Virus record (IMG/VR): IMGVR_UViG_3300044655_000744
Span: 35,583 to 99,582 of that record
Source: a virus
Length of the DNA stretch: 64,000 nt
Direction: 5' to 3' (one strand)
A program made the translations under genes and the position numbers. Numbering within the stretch: position 1 is the stretch's first letter; each line of letters begins with the position of its first letter. The notes beneath the pieces were generated by a model. It saw nothing but the letters and a program-made list of their open reading frames with translations. It was not told where the DNA came from and ran no database searches. This document shows, piece after piece, positions 38,065 through 46,560 of the stretch.

Positions 38065-41000
38065 TTAAACAATATAAGTAGTAGCAACTTTAACATTGCT
38101 ATTAGTCAACGACGAGCTAGTGTAGTATAGTCGAACATTACCGCTAACTACGTTGGCTGTTAATGTACCTAATGAACCATTAGTATCAACTACACCGTAG
38201 GTTGATACATACGCATTACTACTGTCGTGAACTACTAACGCTTCCATTATTTGTACGTTAGCACTACTTTGTTTAATTTGTACAATGTATTTTGCGCTTG
38301 AGTAAGCAGTTGTCGCAAATTGATCCACTATTACTGGAGCACTTGCTGAACTAACTGTGGTGGCAGTTACATCATACGCTGTTTTAGTACTGTCTTGGTA
38401 TGTCCATACTCCCGGCTCGGTCATTGTAACACGAAGTATTTTTGAGCTTGAACCTGAATATATCGATGAACCTACACCGTCTGCTGGACTGAATGTATTA
38501 AACCCGCTTGAGCTAGATACTTCTTGGCCCGCTGTTTGTGTAGTTGTTAATATACGAACATCAATTAAGTCGCCGTCTGCTGGATTTTCACTGAATGTTA
38601 GTGTGGATCCTGTAATGCTATAAGCAAGTGTTGGAATCTGTACGATACCGTTGATACTAACTACAGTACCGTTAGTGGTTGTATTTGAGCCTAATGCGTA
38701 AACATTAGCCAGGCCGTTGCCTGTAAACTGTTCACTTGTAATAATAGTAAATGTACTGTCACTACCAGCAACTGCCCAATCAGTACCATTATAAAACTCA
38801 AGTGATGAGTTTGTAGTGTTAAAACGCACCATACCAGCAACATCAACATTGCCTGTATTACTTGGGCGATCAGCAGTGCTACCCACCGGAACTCGGATAG
38901 AATCTGAGCTGTTAAATTTAACCACAGCACCTAATGTAGGTGTTGCGTTACTGCCGCCGATAACTACTGCTCCGTAATTGCTATCAGCATGTATTAATGT
39001 TGTAGTGTTAACACCTTTGACTGTGAAGTTTCGAGGAGTCGACTGTTCATTAAACACTGCGCCTCTGGCTACGTATAAGTTGCCGCCAACACCAATACCA
39101 CCCGCTGTTGTTATAGCACCCGATAGTGGCGATACTGATTCAGCTGCTGACAATACTGAAAGGTTACCGTGTGTGGCATCAAATCTTGCTATTATTTTTT
39201 CGTCAGATACTCCGCCGGCAGTAATTACTACATCAGCTGAACCAGCACCTATTACTAAGTTGCCTGTGTAGGCTCCAGTAAATACATACCCGTCAGTGGC
39301 TTTAATGGCACTGTTATTGTTAAATCCGGTACTGGCTATCCCAACTGATATATACCCGCTGGCATTTGAACCTGTATTATTAATAGCAGTGAACTCAGAC
39401 GCTGCTCCTGGGCCACTACTTAGATTTTGTATACTTACGCTACTGTGTAAATTAGCGTTGCTGGTGAATTGTGCTACACTTTCTGGATAAACTCCGCTAG
39501 CAATATCCTTGCCAACGGTTAATACTTTAGTAGAAGCAATGTGAGTGTTACCACCGATGTAGGCATTTTTAGCTATACCCACGCCACCGGCTACAATTAA
39601 TGCACCTGTATCAGTTGATGTACTTTCTGTTGATGCTAATATGCTTGTATTACCTAAGATATTAGTAGTTGCATTACGTATGTTTGCTGTGCCTGTAGTA
39701 GCACCAAGTATCATTGTAGTTGCAGCACCAAATGCGTTTACTGTAGTAGCCGTTGTATTAAACACTGCCTGTGTTGTTTGTGAGCCAACTACGGTTGGGT
39801 TGTTAATAGTTAACGTACCGCTAGTAGCACCAAACTCTAAGTCAGTTGCAGCTTTAAATGCGTCTACTGTGGTAGCATTAGTATTAACTAAATTAAAAGT
39901 ACTAGCAGTAGTTGTTATATCACCACCATTAACTGCTAAATCATCAGTTAATGTTGCCGCGCCTGTAACTCCTAGCGTGCCACTTAATGTAACATCACCT
40001 GTTACACCTAGTGTACCACCAACTGTGGCATTACCAATGATGTTTGTAGTTGCGTTGCGGATGTTTGCTACACCAGTAGTAGCACCAACTATTAATGTAG
40101 AGGCTGCACCAAATGCATTTACAGTTGTAGCAGCTGTGTTGAATACATCTTGAGTAGTTTGACTACCTACAAGTGATGGGTTATTAATTTTAAATGTACC
40201 GCTGGTAGTACCAAATTCAATATCACTTGCTCCACCAAACATATCCACTGTGGTTACGTTTGTGTTGAATAATGATACTGTTGCCTGGCTACTAAAGAAT
40301 GTTGTAGCATTAGGGAAAGCAACGTTAGCATTGCGTATAGTTGCTGTGCCTGAAGTAGCACCTAATGTTAATGCTGTAGCCGCTCCAGCAAAGTTTAATG
40401 TTGTTGCTGCTGTGTTGTATAGGTCTTGACTGGCTTGCGTACCGACTACGGTCGGATTATTAAGGGTTAATGTACCAGTAGTAGCACCAAATTCTAAGTC
40501 AGTAGCAGATTTAAATGCGTCTACAGTAGTTGCGTTTGTGTTAAACACAGTAGCAGTTGTAGCAGTAGTAGTTATATCACCACCGTTAACAGCTATATCG
40601 CCCGCTAATGTAACATCACCTGTCAGACCTAATGTTCCGCCTACTGTGGCATTGCCTAAGATATTAGTAGTTGCGTTACGAATATTTGCTACACCAGTAG
40701 TAGCACCAACGATAAGTGTAGTAGCGGCACCAGCAAAGTTAAGGGTAGTTGCTGTGGTATTATATAGGGCTTGTGTTGCTTGTGTACCAACTACGGTTGG
40801 GTTGTTAATTGTTAATGTACCGCTAGTAGCACCAACGTTAATTGTTGTCGCAGCGCCACCTAAGTTTAGAGTAGTTGCATTTGCGTTTAATAAATCAAAT
40901 GTGCTCGCCGACGTGGTTAACCCGCCACCATTAACTGCTAAATTGGCAGTAAGGGTGGTATCACCTGTTACTCCTAACGTAGTACTAAATTGCGCAGATG

Positions 41001-43602
41001 TGCCTATTAAATGTTTGTTTAAATTCCAGCTAGTAGTCGCATGTGTGTATAATATTGTAGCACTAGCTCCATCGACTGTTAAGCCAGCACCATCAGCTGC
41101 CGAACTGCTACTTGCGCCTTTGGCTACTGTAATGTTTAAATCTTCGACATCAAGTGTTGCTGTATTAACTGTAGTAACAGCACCGTCAACTTGTAGGTTA
41201 CCTGTAATTACTACATCACCACCTACGTTTAAGTTTTTAGCAACACCAACACCGCCATCTACAATTAATGCGCCTGTAGTTGAGTTTGTACTCTGTTCAG
41301 TACTGTCAATATTAATATTTCCAGTTGCTGTTAAATTATTTCGAACTGTTGTTGTACCAGTAGTGGCAGCAATTGTTATAGTAGTAGCAGCACCAAACGC
41401 ATTAACTGTTGTAGCAGTTGTGTTGAATACCGATTGTGTTGTTTGTGTGCCAACAACCGTTGGATTGTTAATAGTTAATGTGCCGCTTGTGGCACCAATT
41501 TCTAAATCTGTAGCGGCTTTAAAAGCATCTACTGTAGTTGCGTTAGCATTGGCTAGGTTAAATGTGGCACTAGTTGTAGTGATATCTCCACCGTTAACTG
41601 CTAGGTCGCCAACTAATGTAACATTACTAGCAACATGTACTGACCCGTCTACTGCTACATTACTAGCTAAATTATCAACAGTAACAAAACCACTGTATAA
41701 ACTTGTTGTATTAGCATCAATAGCAAATACACTTACAGCATCTACGTTGGCTGTAATTATACCCGGATTTGTACCATCATCAGTAATAGTAATATCACTA
41801 TCGTCGCTTTGAATGTTAGTAACACCACTGTTAATTTGAGTTTGTAAGTAACTTAGTGTTACCGCATCTTGAGCATCAACCGGATCACTAACACTGACAA
41901 GGCGTGATGTATCTAAGCTAACTACTCCAACCCCGTTTGGGCTTAATACTAAATTGGCGTCAGCGGTTGTTGTTTTGATAATAGCGTTACCGCCATCAAA
42001 TTGAAGGCCGTCTACATCTAAAATATTACTTACATTATCAAAAGTAAGTGATGTACTGTCTGTTAAAACATTGGCTGCGCCTACAAACGGAATACGAGTT
42101 TCTGTTAGTGCTGTATCATAGATATTAGTAAACTTACCAGTTGCTGGTGTAACATTACCAATTACAGTGCTGTTGATGTCTCGAGCATTTAATGTTAGGT
42201 CAACATCTAAATTGTTTTTAATATTTGTGGTACCGCTTACGGCACCAATATTAACAGTTGTTGCCGCGCCAGCAAGGTTTACAGTAGTAGCATCAGTGTT
42301 TACTAAGTTAAATGTTGCAGCAGTAGTTGTTAAATCACCACCGTTAACAGCAACATCACCCACAGTGGTAAAGTTACCAGTACCCGATAAGTTTGCTACT
42401 AGAGTTTCAGCACCATACCATTTAAAGTTAAATGAGCTGCCATTTTCTGGCACGCTAGACCACATAGTTGCGGCGTCGATACCAATAGCATAATCAACTG
42501 TACTACCACTTAGTGCCGGGTAAAGAACTACTTTAGTACCAGCAGTTCTTGTAGTAAATGCCGGAGCACCTGTACCTGCGGCTGCCCAATCAATACGATT
42601 GCTAGTGCTACCGTTTAAGAAGATCTGTCCATCACCAGTTATAGCACTACCAGCACGTGTGCTAACTATCTGTCCAGGTGTTGTAACTGTAGCGTTACGT
42701 AATGTTAATGTACCAGTAGTAGCACCAAGAACAAACGCAGTAGCCGCTCCACCAATAGTTAATGTAGTTACATTTACGTTAGCAATATCAAGTGTCGATT
42801 GGCCGCTGTATAATGTAGTGGCATTTGGCAAGTACACGTTTGCGTTACGAATATTAAATGTACCGGTAGTAGCACCAGCAACTACGCTAGTTGCTGCTCC
42901 AGCGAAGTTTAACGTTGTAGCAGTTGTATTGTACAATGCTTGAGTTGTTTGTGAACCAACTACTGTTGGGTTATTAATTGTTAATGTACCGGTAGTAGCA
43001 CCAAATTCTAAATCTGTTGCCGCTTTAAATGCGTCTACTGTGGTCGCATTGGCATTTAATAAATTAAATGTTGCTGCTGTAGTAGTAATGTCGCCACCGT
43101 TAACTGCCGCATCACCGCTCAAAGTCAACCCGACCGCAGTAAGATCACCAGTGGTTGATAGACTACCAACAGTAGAAATACCTGCTACAGTAATGTTACC
43201 AACTTTTAAGTTAGCATATCCGCTGTTATTAATAGTGCCGTAACCAGTACCGTCATCAGTGGTATAGGTTAATTCGAATTGGTTAGTGTCTTCGTTCCAG
43301 ATAAGCGCAGTAGTTGCTTGATTGCCACGATTAAATAGCAGACCGACGTCGTAGGTGTTAGTGCCACTAAACGCATTGTTTAAGACTAATAATGGATCGT
43401 TAACGTAGGTGTTAGTAGAAGCTACTGTTAGGTATGTACTTGACCCTTGTACTGTCAAGTTACCAGTAATAGTAACATCACTGGTCATCGTTAGGCTAGC
43501 ATTGAATAAGCTACCTACAATAGATCCCGGAACAATCTTGGTATTAGCAAGGATCGTTGAATCCGTAATCTGATTATTCTTAATTCTGGTTAGATTCGCC
43601 AT
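38065..43602 (-). CDS. giant repetitive tail fibre protein, 1845 residues
   Basis: The protein is built of about fourteen copies of a beta-repeat with core T-T-x-(N/D)-x-x-x-x-A-T-x-x-x-x-G-A-T-(T/S)-G-T-x-x-(I/L)-(R/N)-N, linked by NPTVVGTQTTQ segments. It also has TGALIV.GGVGIAKN units found in other virion proteins here. The C-terminal 350 residues include a fibre-tip-like domain (FTGNGLANVYAL...ING..Q.P) and end in VATTYIV. Composition (Thr, Ala, Gly, Asn) and length indicate a trimeric beta-fibre. It starts MANLTRIKNNQITDSTILANT, a common fibre N-terminus. Confidence 0.85.
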   Translation of the reverse strand: MANLTRIKNNQITDSTILANTKIVPGSIVGSLFNASLTMTSDVTITGNLTVQGSSTYLTVASTNTYVNDPLLVLNNAFSGTNTYDVGLLFNRGNQATTALIWNEDTNQFELTYTTDDGTGYGTINNSGYANLKVGNITVAGISTVGSLSTTGDLTAVGLTLSGDAAVNGGDITTTAATFNLLNANATTVDAFKAATDLEFGATTGTLTINNPTVVGSQTTQALYNTTATTLNFAGAATSVVAGATTGTFNIRNANVYLPNATTLYSGQSTLDIANVNVTTLTIGGAATAFVLGATTGTLTLRNATVTTPGQIVSTRAGSAITGDGQIFLNGSTSNRIDWAAAGTGAPAFTTRTAGTKVVLYPALSGSTVDYAIGIDAATMWSSVPENGSSFNFKWYGAETLVANLSGTGNFTTVGDVAVNGGDLTTTAATFNLVNTDATTVNLAGAATTVNIGAVSGTTNIKNNLDVDLTLNARDINSTVIGNVTPATGKFTNIYDTALTETRIPFVGAANVLTDSTSLTFDNVSNILDVDGLQFDGGNAIIKTTTADANLVLSPNGVGVVSLDTSRLVSVSDPVDAQDAVTLSYLQTQINSGVTNIQSDDSDITITDDGTNPGIITANVDAVSVFAIDANTTSLYSGFVTVDNLASNVAVDGSVHVASNVTLVGDLAVNGGDITTTSATFNLANANATTVDAFKAATDLEIGATSGTLTINNPTVVGTQTTQSVFNTTATTVNAFGAATTITIAATTGTTTVRNNLTATGNINIDSTEQSTNSTTGALIVDGGVGVAKNLNVGGDVVITGNLQVDGAVTTVNTATLDVEDLNITVAKGASSSSAADGAGLTVDGASATILYTHATTSWNLNKHLIGTSAQFSTTLGVTGDTTLTANLAVNGGGLTTSASTFDLLNANATTLNLGGAATTINVGATSGTLTINNPTVVGTQATQALYNTTATTLNFAGAATTLIVGATTGVANIRNATTNILGNATVGGTLGLTGDVTLAGDIAVNGGDITTTATTATVFNTNATTVDAFKSATDLEFGATTGTLTLNNPTVVGTQASQDLYNTAATTLNFAGAATALTLGATSGTATIRNANVAFPNATTFFSSQATVSLFNTNVTTVDMFGGASDIEFGTTSGTFKINNPSLVGSQTTQDVFNTAATTVNAFGAASTLIVGATTGVANIRNATTNIIGNATVGGTLGVTGDVTLSGTLGVTGAATLTDDLAVNGGDITTTASTFNLVNTNATTVDAFKAATDLEFGATSGTLTINNPTVVGSQTTQAVFNTTATTVNAFGAATTMILGATTGTANIRNATTNILGNTSILASTESTSTDTGALIVAGGVGIAKNAYIGGNTHIASTKVLTVGKDIASGVYPESVAQFTSNANLHSSVSIQNLSSGPGAASEFTAINNTGSNASGYISVGIASTGFNNNSAIKATDGYVFTGAYTGNLVIGAGSADVVITAGGVSDEKIIARFDATHGNLSVLSAAESVSPLSGAITTAGGIGVGGNLYVARGAVFNEQSTPRNFTVKGVNTTTLIHADSNYGAVVIGGSNATPTLGAVVKFNSSDSIRVPVGSTADRPSNTGNVDVAGMVRFNTTNSSLEFYNGTDWAVAGSDSTFTIITSEQFTGNGLANVYALGSNTTTNGTVVSINGIVQIPTLAYSITGSTLTFSENPADGDLIDVRILTTTQTAGQEVSSSSGFNTFSPADGVGSSIYSGSSSKILRVTMTEPGVWTYQDSTKTAYDVTATTVSSASAPVIVDQFATTAYSSAKYIVQIKQSSANVQIMEALVVHDSSNAYVSTYGVVDTNGSLGTLTANVVSGNVRLYYTSSSLTNSNVKVATTYIV
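38950..43100. repeat. in-gene tandem repeat region of the fibre gene
   Basis: The DNA shows many near-identical stretches coding for the fourteen GATTGT-type protein repeats, for example repeated versions of 'gttgggttattaatngttaatgt'-like segments. The repeats are diverged by several percent and interrupted by two or three other modules. Boundaries are approximate. Such regions can change copy number by recombination. Confidence 0.7.
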
Positions 43603-43733
43603 TTTAGGTTAAAACTCCGCATATTATAATTGTTAATTTATACTACTGGGTAGCGGCGGTTCCATATTCCCCTGAGCTGGCACAGTTTGTTATATGTATT
43701 TAGCTGAGGCGGCAAGAAATGATGTGTGCTATT

Positions 43734-44336
43734 TTAGCGAAATGCAGGTCCTACACACCACATAACTAAGGTTTTTCTTATTCCACTAGTTACTGGTGTT
43801 ACTCGGTGTAGCATACAACTAGGGAATGCTACTACTAGTCCCTTTTCTTTGCGGACCTGCGTAGGTTGTGCACTGTAGTACAATTCTAAATCGCCGCCTT
43901 CGTATTCGCTAGGGTCACTTAACTGTAAAACTAAACTGAATTTTCTAGGAGCAGTTGATTTAGTTCCACTGTCAAGATGCCAAGTATAGTGATCTTGATT
44001 GGTACTATCATAGACCGTATATTGAAAATGCTCATGAAATCCATATAAGTCGTACTTGTAGTATTGGCCATTTAGGGTTGATGCTATATGTGATAGTCTA
44101 TCATAGAGCCATTGGCTGTCGGCTTGTAGATCAATCCAGGAAATTTTTGATCTACGAATTTCCTCAATTAACTCATTATTTTCAGCAGTGCCTACATTAC
44201 CATCTTGAGCAGGTCTTGCTTCGCCGATGTTAATGATATTCGCAACATCTTCGTCGTTGAATCCACCTTCCCACATTACGAAAGGTTCTTCGCCGACACC
44301 AAAAGCAGGCGGGGGTGTAAAAATATAGTTTGACAT
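43734..44336 (-). CDS. 2-oxoglutarate/Fe(II)-dependent dioxygenase
   Basis: This 200-residue protein shows the iron triad HxD...H: His120 and Asp122 in YTWHLDSGT, and His177 in CMLHRVTPV, with the oxoglutarate-binding Arg187 in GIRKTLVMW. Between them lie YEGGDLELYY and GLVVAFPS, both typical of prolyl-4-hydroxylase/PKHD-type enzymes. T4-like phages often carry such genes near tail fibres. A possible substrate is a Pro/Gly-rich fibre protein, but this is not shown. Confidence 0.85.
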   Translation of the reverse strand: MSNYIFTPPPAFGVGEEPFVMWEGGFNDEDVANIINIGEARPAQDGNVGTAENNELIEEIRRSKISWIDLQADSQWLYDRLSHIASTLNGQYYKYDLYGFHEHFQYTVYDSTNQDHYTWHLDSGTKSTAPRKFSLVLQLSDPSEYEGGDLELYYSAQPTQVRKEKGLVVAFPSCMLHRVTPVTSGIRKTLVMWCVGPAFR

Positions 44337-44410
44337 TACATGTGCTCCAAGATACAGTATTTAACTGAGAGGATTGGCTGAGAGAGAAGTTTTTGAGTTT
44401 GGTGGTATGT

Positions 44411-44635
44411 TTAGATTACTGTGATTGCTTTTAGATCATCTAATGTTTCTGCTGTATCGGCTAATTTTGTAATGTCACGTAATCTTTCTTTTTCAGCTAC
44501 AATAGCAGAAGTATCAGCGCCTGTTTCTAACGCACGTTGAAATGCCACATCTTGTGCGGCTAATAAAGGCACACGTTCTTCACGTAATCGTGCTTTAGTA
44601 ATTTCTTGAGCTTTGGCAAAGTTTATTGTAATCAT
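44411..44635 (-). CDS. small tail-fibre-associated protein, 74 residues
   Basis: The start is set at 44635 (MITINFAKAQEITKARLR), which overlaps the upstream stop by ATGA. The pattern ITKARLREERVPLLAAQDVAF...IVAEKERLRDIT is widespread in small proteins next to phage tail fibres. A chaperone or assembly role has been assumed for such proteins; I have no direct evidence. It is translationally coupled to the 64-residue gene. Confidence 0.65.
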   Translation of the reverse strand: MITINFAKAQEITKARLREERVPLLAAQDVAFQRALETGADTSAIVAEKERLRDITKLADTAETLDDLKAITVI

Positions 44636-44826
44636 GCTGTATACTCCCAAGCATCTCTAAATGTTCTATCTGAAGGTATGTCTGATTCTTCTACAATTTT
44701 GTACTCTGCGCCGGCGGGCACATCTTTAGCTGCTAGTTCTTCTATTGTATGTGTGGCTAAATATTCAGCAGTAGGAACTAGTATTGCTACTCCGCCGTCT
44801 TCTTTTTTATATATAATTCTTTTCAT
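44632..44826 (-). CDS. small tail-fibre-associated protein, 64 residues
   Basis: MKRIIYKKEDGGVAILVP followed by AAKDVPAGAEYKIVEESDIPSDRTFRDAWE is a compact two-strand/helix protein I recall as a frequent partner of the preceding type near fibre genes in many phages. Its function is unknown. It lies between the 266-residue fibre and the 74-residue protein, nine bases after the fibre gene. Confidence 0.65.
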   Translation of the reverse strand: MKRIIYKKEDGGVAILVPTAEYLATHTIEELAAKDVPAGAEYKIVEESDIPSDRTFRDAWEYTA

Positions 44827-44835
44827 ATTTTATCC

Positions 44836-45636
44836 TTACTCAAAAATAGATACCATAACCCAGGCTGCATCCATCACGCCGCCTTGGTCATGACAGGTAA
44901 ATATCGCTTGAGCAGTGGTAGTAGGATCAGTTAAATAATTTGATATCTCATTTGGCATAAGGGCAGCTTGTCCTCGCCCGGGAATTGCCGAACAACAGCC
45001 CACGCAGGTATAGGTAGTAGAAGACATTGCTGTAATGAAGTTTACTACATACCTACCAGTACCGTTATCAGTGATAGAACTGACATTTTGACTTGCTCTT
45101 ATTGCCACTGTACCTTGTCCGTTAAAGTTAACAAACGCTCTAGCTGAATACGACGGCGCACTACCCGAAGCGGATGTTAGTTTTGTGGCTGTTGTAGCTG
45201 AACCAGCAGTAGATGCTGATCCCGCGCTAGTAGCATAGTCAGCAGTCGATGCTGATCCAGCAGTAGATGCTGATCCAGCACTAGAAGCGTAACTTGCTGA
45301 TCCTGCGCTAGACGCATAACTAGCCGAGCCGTCAATATTTACACCCGATAGTGTTTGTCCGGCTGATGTACGATTTAATGCTATCGATGTTGTTCCAACA
45401 TATAGCACATCTGTTGAGTTTGCTTTGCTGGCTATTGCGCCAGCTTGTACTGCGGCATTGCTTGTAAGAGTTGCTATGGCACTAGTAATTGGAGTTGTTA
45501 TGCTAACACCATTTGCGTAGTTGTAGTTTGTACTGGAGATATTACCCGAGACTGTTAGATTACCTAAGGTACCTACGGTGGTAATATTGCCTTGTGTGTT
45601 ATGTAATACGTCTGGTGTTACCTGTGTTAATGCCAT
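44836..45636 (-). CDS. short tail fibre protein with Ser/Ala/Gly repeats, 266 residues
   Basis: The N-terminus (MALTQVTPDVLHNTQGNITTVG) resembles other fibre starts. It is followed by a heptad-like SASYASSAGSAS/TAGSASTAD region (about 102-150) likely to form a thin triple-stranded shaft. The C-terminal domain, from about 165, is globular with CVGCCSAIPG and ends in AAWVMVSIFE. It may be a receptor-binding tip. The gene has the late-like GTTAAATA box about 20 bases upstream. Confidence 0.7.
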   Translation of the reverse strand: MALTQVTPDVLHNTQGNITTVGTLGNLTVSGNISSTNYNYANGVSITTPITSAIATLTSNAAVQAGAIASKANSTDVLYVGTTSIALNRTSAGQTLSGVNIDGSASYASSAGSASYASSAGSASTAGSASTADYATSAGSASTAGSATTATKLTSASGSAPSYSARAFVNFNGQGTVAIRASQNVSSITDNGTGRYVVNFITAMSSTTYTCVGCCSAIPGRGQAALMPNEISNYLTDPTTTAQAIFTCHDQGGVMDAAWVMVSIFE

Positions 45637-45659
45637 ATTAATTCTCTGTTATAGTGTAT

Positions 45660-46559
45660 TTAACTTATTACCCCAGTAACTGTTCCGTTTACTATGAAGG
45701 TTGCTGTGCGCCCATTTAGCGTAATAGCTTTACCTACTGCGCCACCAGTACCGGCTGCTCCACCTGCCCCACCTGTTACTGAGATACTGTTGGCTCCTCG
45801 ACCTCCGGCAGTTCCATTATTACCTGCTAGCCCGGCTACTCCTACTCCGCCAACTGCTCCGGGTGCTCCAGCTAAACCAACTGGATCTCGGTTTATAACA
45901 TTAATACTGTTACCACCCGTACCACCACGACCACCATTACCTGTAGGCACCGCACCGGCCACGCCGGAATAATTTCCAGTATCTGTATTGCCAGCGCCGC
46001 CACCCCCGCCACCACCACCACCGCCGCCGCCGCCGCCGGCAATAATAGTAGCTCCGGTGTTATCTATCGAAACTGAATAATTCAGGGTTATTGCTGTACC
46101 ACCAGCACCACCGTTGCCGCCGGTACCACCGGGTTTACCGGTAACGGCCGAGTTCGCTGGTAATCCGCCAGCTCCAGCAGTACCACCTGTACCAGCTGTT
46201 CCAACAATTGTGCCTCTATTGTTAATGCGGACAGTGTCACCAGAAGCAAATGCAGCAATAGTTAATCCAGTTAGTGTTACTCCGGAAGAAATCGCCAATG
46301 TAATATCAGTTAAACCTGCAGAATAACCAGAAACTGCGGCTGTATTAAGGGTGTAATTTGCTGTATTTGACGCTATAGTAATTGTTCTTGCTACACGATT
46401 TGCTTTACCATAGCCAACGTTCATAGCTATAGCACCACTAGCCACTCCAAACAATGTACGCACAGCTGAGTCATTTAATGATATCTGTGCTGTGGCGGTT
46501 AAGCCAAGTTCTACGTTGATTGCGTTAAATGATATCGCACCGCTTGCTGGTAAGGCCAT
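45660..46559 (-). CDS. glycine-rich adhesin-like tail protein
   Basis: This 299-residue protein starts MALPASGAISFNAINVELGL, a common phage tail-protein start. From about residue 118 it is dominated by Gly-rich stretches (GTAGTGGTAGAGG, KPGGTGGNGGAGG), including fourteen consecutive Gly at 175-188. This resembles the glycine-rich motifs of T2/S16-type gp38 adhesins, which form polyglycine II helices at the fibre tip. A distal receptor-binding role is therefore likely but inferred. It sits between two fibre genes and has no catalytic motif. Confidence 0.7.
   Translation of the reverse strand: MALPASGAISFNAINVELGLTATAQISLNDSAVRTLFGVASGAIAMNVGYGKANRVARTITIASNTANYTLNTAAVSGYSAGLTDITLAISSGVTLTGLTIAAFASGDTVRINNRGTIVGTAGTGGTAGAGGLPANSAVTGKPGGTGGNGGAGGTAITLNYSVSIDNTGATIIAGGGGGGGGGGGGGGAGNTDTGNYSGVAGAVPTGNGGRGGTGGNSINVINRDPVGLAGAPGAVGGVGVAGLAGNNGTAGGRGANSISVTGGAGGAAGTGGAVGKAITLNGRTATFIVNGTVTGVIS
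45996..46037. repeat. GCC/ACC trinucleotide run encoding 14 glycines
   Basis: An imperfect trinucleotide microsatellite, by far the most GC-rich stretch in the area. Slippage in steps of three would lengthen or shorten the polyglycine run of the adhesin-like protein without breaking the frame. Confidence 0.85.
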
Positions 46560-46560
46560 G

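Noticed and set aside
40538-41812. Long plus-strand open frame opposite the fibre gene
   Set aside because: It is the antisense shadow of the Thr/Ala-rich repeat coding sequence on the minus strand; its product is a low-complexity Val/Ala/Pro string with no ribosome binding site.
38065-43602. Regular repeats that could suggest a CRISPR array
   Set aside because: The repeats are in frame, differ by substitutions that preserve protein sequence, and have no constant short repeat with unique spacers.
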